Positions 6,972 to 11,677 of a DNA stretch of 11,677 bases are shown piece after piece. The notes under the pieces are model-generated. The model worked only from the letters and a program-made list of their open reading frames with translations, did not search any database and was not told the origin of the DNA. Position 1 is the stretch's first letter. The number at the start of each line of letters is the position of its first letter. The DNA lies in assembly GCA_900545625.1 (NCBI GenBank), contig UQZS01000054.1, forward strand, positions 1 to 11,677. The letters run 5' to 3'. The DNA comes from an uncultured Oscillospiraceae bacterium. Lineage in GTDB: Bacteria > Bacillota > Clostridia > Oscillospirales > Acutalibacteraceae. The translations under genes and the position numbers were made by a program.

Positions 6972-6993
6972 TTGTCAACGCAAGTTTCGACAT
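6895..6993 (-). CDS. Phe/Tyr-rich leader peptide of the aromatic operon
   Basis: 32 codons from ATG (6993) to TAG (6895). The ribosome binding site AAAGGA stands 9 nt upstream of the start. The peptide begins MSKLALTK and continues AYAYFYFYFTGFYGR: nine of twelve residues from 10 to 21 are Tyr or Phe, and the whole has 5 Tyr, 5 Phe and no Trp. Codons used for Tyr are TAC (4) and TAT (1), and for Phe TTT (4) and TTC (1). Its likely role is to report charged tRNA-Tyr and tRNA-Phe supply by ribosome position, setting the fold of the RNA behind it. The frame is open to 7260, but only this ATG has a ribosome binding site and lies downstream of the promoter. The peptide itself probably has no function after synthesis. 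Confidence 0.92.
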   Translation of the reverse strand: MSKLALTKAYAYFYFYFTGFYGRVSSAFACNV

Positions 6994-7018
6994 TTCGCTT
7001 TTCCTTTCGTTTTTCTCT

Positions 7019-7035
7019 GCGGCAACTTTGGCCGC
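7019..7035 (-). promoter_or_regulatory. Hairpin at the 5' end of the aro leader RNA
   Basis: GCGGC (7035-7031) pairs with GCCGC (7023-7019) around a 7-nt loop. The expected transcription start is near 7036, so this hairpin would sit at the very 5' end of the transcript, where such stems often protect mRNA. It leaves the leader peptide ribosome binding site free. Confidence 0.45.
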
Positions 7036-7042
7036 CGGAAGT

Positions 7043-7071
7043 ATATTAGCACCGCGTGCGCGGTTTGTCAA
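7043..7071 (-). promoter_or_regulatory. Promoter of the aromatic operon
   Basis: Leftward TTGACA (7071-7066), exactly 17 bp, TAATAT (7048-7043), a near-perfect sigma-A-type promoter. Transcription should begin near 7036, giving a leader of about 205 nt to the end of the terminator. It starts 24 bp after the permease stop codon with no terminator visible between, so some transcription may also arrive from the ABC genes. Confidence 0.9.
7051..7064. promoter_or_regulatory. Palindrome in the aro promoter spacer (possible operator)
   Basis: ACCGCG-TG-CGCGGT is a perfect 6-bp-arm inverted repeat centred between the -35 and -10 boxes. Its position would suit a repressor site, adding initiation control to attenuation. 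No regulator is identifiable and short GC palindromes occur by chance in this composition. Confidence 0.35.
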
Positions 7072-7094
7072 CCCTTTTTTTACCGTTTCCCGAT

Positions 7095-8345
7095 TCAGCG
7101 GCGGCGGGCGGCGCGGTCGCTTTTTACGGCGCGCACCAGCGCCGTTAACTTTGGCGGCTTGCCGTACATCAGCACGCCCACGCGATAAATGGCGGCGGCA
7201 AGATACCCTATTCCTATGGTGCTGCCCACAAGCAGCGCGACTGAGAGCACGATCTCCCACGGCGCGACGCTGCCCATACAGATGCGCGTAAACATCGCCA
7301 TGGGCGAGGTAAACGGCACAAAGGAGGCAACGCGCATCAGGACACTGTCCACATCGCCGAGCATGGAGAATATGGAGACAAGAAACGCGATCAGCATCAA
7401 GAACGTCACGGGCATGACCAAAGTGTTGATGTCCTCCAAGCGGCTTGCAAGCGACGCGAGCGCCCCGTACAAAAACGCATACAGCAAAAAGCCCAGCACA
7501 AAAAACAGGATCGTATACAACAGAATCGACAGCGGCATGTCGAAAATAGATGCCATCGTGGCATTATCTGTCCAAAAGTCCGCATTGATACGGTACAGCA
7601 GAAATGCGCTGCCTAAAAGAAGTATAAGCTGTGTAAAGCCCGCAGCCCCTGCGCCGAGCACCTTGCCGAACATCAGGCTCGTCGGCTTGGCGCTGGTGAT
7701 CAGCAGTTCCATAGCGCGCGAGCTTTTCTCAACGGCAACGCTTTGCGCGACGAGCTGCCCGTACATCATCACCGCCATATACAAAAGGAACATCAGGATA
7801 TAGGTATAAAAGAAGGTTTGCGACTGGTCGTTGCCTAAAGTGACGGGCACAGCGGTGACTGCGGCGGTCAAGACCCCCGTCACCTGCGCTTCGGAAAGCC
7901 CGTAAGCGCTCAGCTGCATGCTGCGAAGCCGTGCGGAAAGCGCCTCGCTGACCGTCATGGCGGTCATATCCGTCATGGCGGCGGTCTCGGTGATATACTG
8001 GTACTGCGTTGGGCTTATAAGCCGGATCACCGCATCATATTCCCCGGAAAGCACGCGCTCATGCAATGCCGCTTCGTCCGCTGTGTCGGCTACGACGCGG
8101 TCATCGGGCAAAACGGTCTGCAAATACGCCGCGACCTCCTGTGACTCCGCTTCGGAAGCACCCGCCACCGCCACGGTGCGTCCCTCGCCCCCAACAAGTC
8201 CCGAAAGAAAGTCCCCGTTTGAAAAGCGCGGGAAGCATAGCACGACCGCCATAACAAGGATCAAAATCACCGTTGTCGCCACAAACACCTTGTTTTTGGC
8301 GTAGCTTAAGTATTCAAACGCAAAAATATGCCGGAACTGTTTCAT
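7095..8345 (-). CDS. ABC-2 type transporter permease (NatB/YhaP-like)
   Basis: 416 residues, integral membrane protein. A transmembrane helix at about 19-37 is followed by a long extracytoplasmic domain (about 40-175), then some five hydrophobic segments (about 178-200, 228-250, 270-300, 308-328, 363-387). The stretch EKSSRAMELLITSA (206-219), after the second helix, is the coupling motif seen in Na+/drug-type ABC-2 exporters. The tail is basic (RAARRR). The start chosen is the ATG at 8345, overlapping the ATPase stop as ATGA with GAAGGGGG about 9 nt upstream; a longer frame upstream is only the shadow of the ATPase gene. It forms an exporter with the ATPase encoded just before it. Substrate unknown: sodium, peptides or antibiotics are all possible. 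Confidence 0.88.
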   Translation of the reverse strand: MKQFRHIFAFEYLSYAKNKVFVATTVILILVMAVVLCFPRFSNGDFLSGLVGGEGRTVAVAGASEAESQEVAAYLQTVLPDDRVVADTADEAALHERVLSGEYDAVIRLISPTQYQYITETAAMTDMTAMTVSEALSARLRSMQLSAYGLSEAQVTGVLTAAVTAVPVTLGNDQSQTFFYTYILMFLLYMAVMMYGQLVAQSVAVEKSSRAMELLITSAKPTSLMFGKVLGAGAAGFTQLILLLGSAFLLYRINADFWTDNATMASIFDMPLSILLYTILFFVLGFLLYAFLYGALASLASRLEDINTLVMPVTFLMLIAFLVSIFSMLGDVDSVLMRVASFVPFTSPMAMFTRICMGSVAPWEIVLSVALLVGSTIGIGYLAAAIYRVGVLMYGKPPKLTALVRAVKSDRAARRR

Positions 8346-9256
8346 ACCGACGCCCCCTTCGTGTAATGCACAAAAATCTCGTTCAAGGACGGTTCGCGCA
8401 CCGAAACGGCGTCCAGCACATCGGCACAGGGCTCCAGCGCACGATAAAGCGCCGCCTTGTCGGCAGGGTCTCGAAGCGTGACCGCAAGCGTATCGTCCTG
8501 TAGATCCATATTTATGAGCCACGGCGGTGCGCTTTCGCGCAAGGCGGTCTGCACACGCACAAGATCTGTGCCGCAGATGTCCACTACGTTGCGCGGGAAA
8601 CTGCGCTTGATGTCGCGCAGCGCACCGGCAAGGGCGATCTCCCCTTCGTGGAGAATGGCGATATCGTCGCAGAATTCCTCGATATAGTTCATCTGGTGGC
8701 TGGAAAACAGCACAATCTTCCCCTGTGCGATCAGCTCGCGCACCACGTCTTTGAGAAGCTGTGCATTGACGGGATCAAGCCCCGAAAAAGGCTCGTCCAA
8801 GATCACGATCTGGGGGTCGGCGATCAGGGTCGCGACCAGCTGGATCTTCTGCTGGTTGCCCTTGGAAAGCGTTTCAAGCCGCTTATCGCGATACTGTGTG
8901 ACCTCCAAGCGTTTCAGCAGCCGTTCGGCGTTCTGCACCGTTTGCTTTTTGGAGAGCCCCGCAAGCCTCCCGAAGTACACAAGCTGTTCAAAAATCGGCT
9001 TTTTGGGGTACAGGCCGCGCTCCTCCGGAAGATAGCCGATACGCACACGGTCCGTATGCAGACGCTCGCCGTCAAGCAGCACCTCGCCGCCGTCGGGCGG
9101 AAAAACCTGCATCACGATCCGAATACTTGTGGTCTTGCCCGCGCCGTTGCGCCCAAGCAGCCCGAGCGCGCGCCCGCTTTCCGCTGCAAACGAAACGCCG
9201 CGCAGCACGCATTTTTCGCCGAAGCTTTTTTCTAAGTTTTTGGCTTCCAGCCGCAT
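8342..9256 (-). CDS. ABC transporter ATP-binding protein (NatA/YhaQ-like)
   Basis: 304 residues, cytoplasmic ATPase of the exporter. Walker A is GRNGAGKTT (35-43). The region YLPEERGLYPK (75-85) is characteristic of the NatA/YhaQ group, with Glu where most ABC proteins have the Q-loop Gln. The signature LSKGN (130-134), Walker B IVILDE (150-155), D-loop GLDP and switch His187 follow, so the site looks complete. A C-terminal extension of about 80 residues is usual in this group. The ATG at 9256 was preferred to the GTG at 9268, because GGAGG abuts the GTG but is 11 nt from the ATG. It overlaps the permease by 4 nt. Substrate not deducible. Confidence 0.9.
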   Translation of the reverse strand: MRLEAKNLEKSFGEKCVLRGVSFAAESGRALGLLGRNGAGKTTSIRIVMQVFPPDGGEVLLDGERLHTDRVRIGYLPEERGLYPKKPIFEQLVYFGRLAGLSKKQTVQNAERLLKRLEVTQYRDKRLETLSKGNQQKIQLVATLIADPQIVILDEPFSGLDPVNAQLLKDVVRELIAQGKIVLFSSHQMNYIEEFCDDIAILHEGEIALAGALRDIKRSFPRNVVDICGTDLVRVQTALRESAPPWLINMDLQDDTLAVTLRDPADKAALYRALEPCADVLDAVSVREPSLNEIFVHYTKGASV

Positions 9257-9276
9257 AAAAGTTTGCACCTCCGCAC

Positions 9277-9305
9277 TTGATTGAATGGGTCAAATGATAT
9301 ATAAT
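9277..9305 (+). promoter_or_regulatory. birA promoter
   Basis: TTGATT (9277-9282), 17-bp spacer, TATAAT (9300-9305), directed to birA. The start point would be near 9312, giving a 5' leader of about 70 nt. It overlaps the opposing promoter candidate of the ABC genes. Confidence 0.8.
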
Positions 9306-9324
9306 AAATTCCAAAGCAAAGCAA
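9296..9324 (-). promoter_or_regulatory. Candidate promoter of the ABC exporter genes
   Basis: Leftward TTGCTT (9324-9319), 17 bp, TATATC (9301-9296). Weaker than the birA promoter, whose -10 it shares bases with, so only one polymerase could occupy the region at a time. Confidence 0.45.
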
Positions 9325-9331
9325 GAAAGCT

Positions 9332-9357
9332 CTTTAGACGGGGCGGCTAAAGCCCCG
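9332..9357 (+). promoter_or_regulatory. Two alternative hairpins in the birA 5' leader
   Basis: CGGGGC (9339-9344) can pair with GCCCCG (9352-9357), loop 7 nt. Alternatively CTTTAG (9332-9337) can pair with CTAAAG (9347-9352). The two use overlapping bases. No T-run follows, so neither is a terminator; a translational role is possible but unsupported. Confidence 0.3.
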
Positions 9358-9383
9358 ACAAAATACAGAACGGTGAGGTCTAT

Positions 9384-10175
9384 ATGGTTCGAGAACTCGG
9401 TGAAAAAAACCTGATCTATCAAATCCGCCAGTACCGCATGAAGCGGCGCGTGCATTATTTCCCGGAGGTAGGCTCTACCAACGCCGCTGCAAAGGAACTT
9501 TGTGAAAAAGGCAAGGGCGCGGGCGCGCTTGTGGTCGCAAACTGCCAGACCGCCGGGCGCGGCCGCCTTGGGCGCGATTTTGCTTCGCCGCCCGATACCG
9601 GTGTCTATTTGAGCGCCGTATATACGCTTTCCGGCGCGGAAAAGAATTTGGACATCCTTTCGTCGCTTGCGGGCCTTGCCGTGCGGGACACGCTTTACAA
9701 TATGTTTGATCTTCAGGTACAGGTGAAGTGGCCCAACGACATTTTGCATGAGGGGCGCAAGCTCTGCGGCATTTTGTGCGAGGTCGTCAACGAGCAGAAC
9801 CGCCCGAAGTTTGTAATCGTCGGCGTGGGACTCAATGTGCAGCGCGGCGCATTCCCTGATGATGTGGACTGCATCGCGGGTGCGATCGGCGAATCCTACC
9901 AAGGCGAGATCGACCGCAACGAGCTTTGCATTGAGCTTGTGCACAACATGGATCGTTATATTCAAAGAAGCGGCGCGCTTCTTGAGGAGAAAAAGGAGAT
10001 CACGGATCGCCTGAAGGCGTGCTCGGCAACCATCGGGCAGACCGTGCGCGTGCAGACGCCGGACGGCGATTTTGATGCGCGCGCGGTGGACATCTCGCCG
10101 AACGGCGGGCTGGTGGTCAGCACCGCAGAGGGTGAAAAGATCATCACGGCGGGTGAAGTCGTGCACATACGGTAA
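9384..10175 (+). CDS. birA: Biotin--[acetyl-CoA-carboxylase] ligase, monofunctional
   Basis: 263 residues. It activates biotin with ATP to biotinyl-AMP and attaches it to the lysine of biotin carrier proteins such as AccB. The catalytic domain carries GSTN (30-33), the biotin/AMP loop GRGRLGR (58-64), KWPND (115-119), the stretch RKLCGIL (125-131) and VGVGLNV (146-152). A small C-terminal SH3-like domain covers about 215-263. The N-terminal helix-turn-helix of bifunctional BirA repressors is absent; the first 20 residues are too short for it, so it should not regulate transcription by DNA binding. The ATG at 9384 has GGTGAGG 5 nt upstream and a good promoter at 9277-9305. It stands alone, followed by a terminator. 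No biotin synthesis or carboxylase gene is adjacent. Confidence 0.93.
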   Translation: MVRELGEKNLIYQIRQYRMKRRVHYFPEVGSTNAAAKELCEKGKGAGALVVANCQTAGRGRLGRDFASPPDTGVYLSAVYTLSGAEKNLDILSSLAGLAVRDTLYNMFDLQVQVKWPNDILHEGRKLCGILCEVVNEQNRPKFVIVGVGLNVQRGAFPDDVDCIAGAIGESYQGEIDRNELCIELVHNMDRYIQRSGALLEEKKEITDRLKACSATIGQTVRVQTPDGDFDARAVDISPNGGLVVSTAEGEKIITAGEVVHIR

Positions 10176-10199
10176 GTCAAATTGCACTTACATTTTTGT

Positions 10200-10230
10200 G
10201 GGAGACACAGGCGGTGTCTCCCCTTATTTG
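10200..10230 (+). terminator. birA intrinsic terminator
   Basis: GGGAGACAC (10200-10208) pairs perfectly with GTGTCTCCC (10214-10222) around a 5-nt loop, followed by a broken T-run, CTTATTTG. It begins 25 nt after the birA stop codon. The reverse strand has no T-run after the stem. Confidence 0.7.
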
Positions 10231-10300
10231 TATCACATTGCGGCCCGATTGGCAACCCTGAATTTTCGGGAGGTGTAAAGCAGATAGACTGCGCTTTCCT

Positions 10301-10319
10301 TGACATTTAGTAAATGTCA
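10301..10319. promoter_or_regulatory. Palindromic operator 1 upstream of the XRE gene
   Basis: TGACATTTAGTAAATGTCA is a perfect inverted repeat with 9-bp arms and a single central base. Sixteen of 19 positions or more match the second site (10354-10372) when read in the opposite direction. It is a likely binding site for the adjacent regulator. Confidence 0.7.
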
Positions 10320-10330
10320 TTTTCCGCTGT

Positions 10331-10359
10331 ATTCTAACATAAAATACTTCTGTTGACAA
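10331..10359 (-). promoter_or_regulatory. Candidate leftward promoter between the two operators
   Basis: Read leftward, TTGTCA (10359-10354), 17 bp, TAGAAT (10336-10331). The -35 lies inside operator 2 and operator 1 lies just after the expected start near 10324, a layout suited to repression. No convincing leftward gene follows; a transcript would run antisense to the end of birA. A rightward promoter for the regulator is less clear: TAAAAT (10340-10345) is a possible -10 without a good -35. Confidence 0.45.
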
Positions 10360-10372
10360 GTACTAAATGTCA
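10354..10372. promoter_or_regulatory. Palindromic operator 2 upstream of the XRE gene
   Basis: TGACAAGTACTAAATGTCA, an imperfect palindrome (TTGACA at the left edge, TGTCAA at the right) nearly equal to the reverse complement of operator 1, from which it differs at two central-left positions. Centre-to-centre distance is 53 bp, about five helical turns. It ends 15 bp before the ATG of the regulator, next to its ribosome binding site. Confidence 0.7.
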
Positions 10373-10386
10373 ATAAGGAGGATTTT

Positions 10387-10656
10387 ATGTTCAAGAACAA
10401 GAGCGCGGACGGACGCAACAACCTTTGCGGCAAAAAAATCGCAGAACTGCGCCGTGCGCAGTCCCCCTATATGAGCCAAAGAATGCTCGCCGACCGTTTG
10501 CAGCTCATGGGGCTGGATGTGGATAAAAACGCCGTACAGCGCATGGAGTGCGGCAAGCGGTTCATCACGGATATTGAGCTTGCGGCGCTGTGCCGCACCT
10601 TTGGTGTTGCCCCGAACGCGCTTCTGGATTTTGATGACACGGCGGATGCCGAATGA
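10387..10656 (+). CDS. Small XRE-type helix-turn-helix transcriptional regulator
   Basis: 89 residues, a single DNA-binding domain with no effector domain. Residues 13-23 form a basic first helix. MSQRMLADRLQLMG (29-42) is the helix after which a turn leads to the likely recognition helix around DKNAVQRMECGKR (46-58); ITDIELAALCRTFGV (60-74) completes the five-helix fold. Such short XRE proteins are common in Clostridia, with diverse or unknown targets. The ribosome binding site is AAGGAGG, 5 nt before the ATG. Two matching 19-bp palindromes lie directly upstream, so autoregulation is likely (inference). It stands alone between birA and the tRNA gene; its other targets cannot be seen here. 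Residue 14 and residue 55 are cysteines, which is not enough to propose redox sensing. Confidence 0.85.
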   Translation: MFKNKSADGRNNLCGKKIAELRRAQSPYMSQRMLADRLQLMGLDVDKNAVQRMECGKRFITDIELAALCRTFGVAPNALLDFDDTADAE

Positions 10657-10729
10657 CGGCGCTTTGCTTTTCAAAAAGCCGTCCGCAAAGCCGGCATAAA
10701 AAGCCCGCGCCATATTTTGCAAAAACCGC

Positions 10730-10758
10730 TTGACAGAAAGGCGAACCTTTGCTATAAT
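10730..10758 (+). promoter_or_regulatory. tRNA-Leu promoter
   Basis: TTGACA (10730-10735), 17-bp spacer, TATAAT (10753-10758): both boxes are full consensus. Start expected near 10765, about 27 nt before the mature tRNA. Consensus promoters are usual for stable RNA genes. Confidence 0.92.
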
Positions 10759-10791
10759 TATCACCGTTGCGAAAGCAGCAAAACAGAATAT

Positions 10792-10875
10792 GCGAGAGTG
10801 GCGGAATCGGCAGACGCGCACGTTTGAGGGGCGTGTGGTAATCCCGTACGGGTTCAAGTCCCGTCTCTCGCACCA
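10792..10875 (+). tRNA. tRNA-Leu, anticodon GAG
   Basis: The acceptor stem GCGAGAG (10792-10798) pairs with CTCTCGC (10865-10871), with discriminator A and an encoded CCA (10873-10875). The anticodon stem CACGT (10819-10823) pairs with GCGTG (10831-10835) with one U-G pair, around the loop TTGAGGG; the anticodon GAG at 10826-10828 reads CUC and CUU. A long variable arm, as in class II tRNAs, and a T arm ACGGG-TTCAAGT-CCCGT complete the molecule. It is a single-gene transcription unit with its own promoter and terminator. Confidence 0.97.
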
Positions 10876-10879
10876 AAGA

Positions 10880-10914
10880 ATCCCGGCGAATTTTGTCGCC
10901 GGGATCTTTTGTTA
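10880..10914 (+). terminator. tRNA-Leu terminator
   Basis: ATCCCGGCGA (10880-10889) pairs perfectly with TCGCCGGGAT (10896-10905), loop ATTTTG, followed by CTTTTGTTA. It begins 4 nt after the encoded CCA. Confidence 0.92.
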
Positions 10915-10956
10915 CGTGTGATCACAGTAAATAACATTTTTGAAAAGGATAAATTA

Positions 10957-10992
10957 CACAAAAACGGCAGACGCTAATGCGCCTGCCGTTTT
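10957..10992 (-). terminator. Terminator of the LysM gene, possibly bidirectional
   Basis: Read leftward, AAAACGGCAG (10992-10983) pairs with CTGCCGTTTT (10970-10961), with an inner 3-bp stem and loop ATTA, followed by TGTG. The T-run is partly in the stem, as is common in bidirectional terminators; on the plus strand it is followed by CGTGTTATTTG. It lies 58 bp after the LysM gene stop codon. Confidence 0.8.
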
Positions 10993-11049
10993 CGTGTTAT
11001 TTGCGTGGGTACACACTTCTGCCTGCCGATACAGATGCAAGGGCTTCGG

Positions 11050-11677
11050 TCACGTGGTCGGCAGGAACAGTATCTGCCCCGGTTGGATCTGATCGCTTGT
11101 CAATCCGTTTAGAGACATGATCTCGCGGTAACGTGTACCGCTGCCGAGCTGCTTGCTTGCGATCTCCCAAAGCGAATCCCCGCGCTGCACGGTATAGGGC
11201 TGCAATTCATACCAAATCTCAAGCTGCATGCCCGGATGAATAACGTCGCTTGTAAGGTTGTTGAACGCCATGAGCTCGCGGTAGCGCGTGCCGCTGCCGA
11301 GATACTGCTGCGCGATCTTCCAAAGCGAATCCCCGCGCTGTACGGTGTGCACCCGCAGTTCGATCGGAAGTCTTAACCGCATGCCCGGATGAATAACGTC
11401 GCTCGTAAGATCATTGAGCGCCATGATCTCGCGGTAGCGTGTACCGCTGCCGAGATACTGCTGTGCGATCTTCCAAAGTGAATCGCCCGCGCGCACCTCG
11501 TGGACAACAAAGCTGGCGTCCGCAGACGGGGTGCTTTCCTCCGCGGCAGGCGGCACAGCCGGCGGCGTTGTTTCGCCCGTGGGTGGAATGACAGGCGGCG
11601 TATTGTCTGTAGTCGGCGGCGTGACCGTCTCCCCCTCCCCTGCAGTCGGCGGAACGGTGGTTTCCTCATCTTCTACC
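11050..11677 (-). CDS. LysM-repeat cell-wall-binding protein (5' end beyond window)
   Basis: Partial: the frame stays open to the right edge, so the start and any signal peptide are not seen. The visible part begins with an acidic Pro/Thr-rich stretch (VEDEETTVPPT, TPPTTDNTPPV), typical of an exported protein's linker. Three LysM modules follow at a strict 51-residue period, each with GDSLW, LGSGTRYRE and an N-x-LTSD stretch. LysM binds N-acetylglucosamine-containing glycans, chiefly peptidoglycan. The protein ends with the third module (LFLPTT) and has no catalytic domain in the visible part; an enzyme or a membrane anchor could be in the missing N-terminal part. A GTG at 11556 could mimic a start but has no support, because the frame upstream is clearly coding. 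Its terminator is at 10957-10992. Confidence 0.88.
   Translation of the reverse strand, partial: VEDEETTVPPTAGEGETVTPPTTDNTPPVIPPTGETTPPAVPPAAEESTPSADASFVVHEVRAGDSLWKIAQQYLGSGTRYREIMALNDLTSDVIHPGMRLRLPIELRVHTVQRGDSLWKIAQQYLGSGTRYRELMAFNNLTSDVIHPGMQLEIWYELQPYTVQRGDSLWEIASKQLGSGTRYREIMSLNGLTSDQIQPGQILFLPTT
11053..11505 (-). repeat. Three tandem 153-bp LysM coding repeats
   Basis: The modules start near 11505, 11352 and 11199. Modules 1 and 2 share an unbroken stretch from GDSLW to GTRYRE and again LTSDVIHPGM; module 3 differs more (EIASKQ, QIQPGQ). Long DNA identity (for example tctcgcggta and cgtgtaccgctgccgag motifs recurring) points to recent duplication or recombination between modules. 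Confidence 0.85.

Noticed and set aside
6895..7260. Longer 121-residue leftward protein ending with the aromatic-rich stretch
   Set aside because: It would start inside the permease gene and cross the aro promoter; only the last 32 codons have a ribosome binding site and lie downstream of the transcription start.
606..10306. Many long frames antisense to the aro, ABC and birA genes, for example 1621-2412 (+) and 9072-10187 (-)
   Set aside because: They are shadows of high-GC coding regions with no family resemblance, while the opposite strand carries clear enzyme motifs.
10180..10323. Leftward 47-codon frame starting inside operator 1, as the product of the leftward promoter
   Set aside because: No good ribosome binding site, composition unlike a protein, and it reads through the birA terminator hairpin; more likely a chance frame.
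10661..10694. GCTTTGC/GCAAAGC inverted repeat as the terminator of the XRE gene
   Set aside because: The loop is long and no T-run follows; no clear terminator was found for this gene, and readthrough into the tRNA unit is possible.
10917..10926. TGTGATCACA as a CRP-type operator
   Set aside because: Only a 10-bp palindrome without the 22-bp CRP site layout, lying between two convergent terminators where no promoter is seen.
11022..11065. Inverted repeat CCTGCCGA/TCGGCAGG around the LysM gene stop codon as its terminator
   Set aside because: The 28-nt loop is long and no T-run follows; the hairpin at 10957-10992 is a much better terminator.

Overview
The window reads as chromosome of a moderately GC-rich, low-complexity-wall Gram-positive type bacterium. 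The best guess is an anaerobic Clostridia lineage (Oscillospiraceae-like); this rests on gene style, not on a marker gene. Supporting signs are strong AGGAGG-type ribosome binding sites, TTGACA/TATAAT promoters, a monofunctional biotin ligase, a type I-beta DAHP synthase and a tRNA gene that encodes its own CCA. No phage, insertion sequence or CRISPR is visible.

Region 1 (1-383) has no convincing long gene. It holds two copies of a 120-bp element, about 94% identical, at 1-120 and 235-354. A strong hairpin terminator and a possible 22-codon ORF lie between and into them.

Region 2 (384-7071) is a leftward aromatic amino acid operon in the order aroF-tyrA-aroB-aroA-aroC-pheA. It makes DAHP, cyclises it to dehydroquinate, later forms EPSP and chorismate, and commits chorismate to both Tyr (tyrA) and Phe (pheA). 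aroD, aroE and aroK are not in the window. The genes overlap or nearly abut (ATGA overlaps, gaps of 3-16 nt). Ahead of aroF lies a complete attenuator: a near-consensus promoter, a 32-codon leader peptide with 5 Tyr and 5 Phe codons, and an RNA segment that can fold as either an antiterminator or an 11-bp intrinsic terminator. The pairing layout is that of the classical trp/phe enterobacterial attenuators. This is the most interesting object in the window.

Region 3 (7095-9256) is a leftward two-gene ABC-2 exporter, ATPase then permease, overlapping by ATGA. Its promoter is divergent from, and overlaps, that of a rightward biotin-protein ligase gene (birA, 9384-10175).

Region 4 (10176-10915) has the birA terminator, a small XRE-type regulator preceded by two copies of a 19-bp palindrome, and a tRNA-Leu(GAG) with its own consensus promoter and terminator.

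Region 5 (10957-11677) is the 3' part of a leftward gene for a cell-wall-binding protein: a Pro/Thr-rich linker followed by three near-identical LysM modules. Its start lies beyond the right edge.
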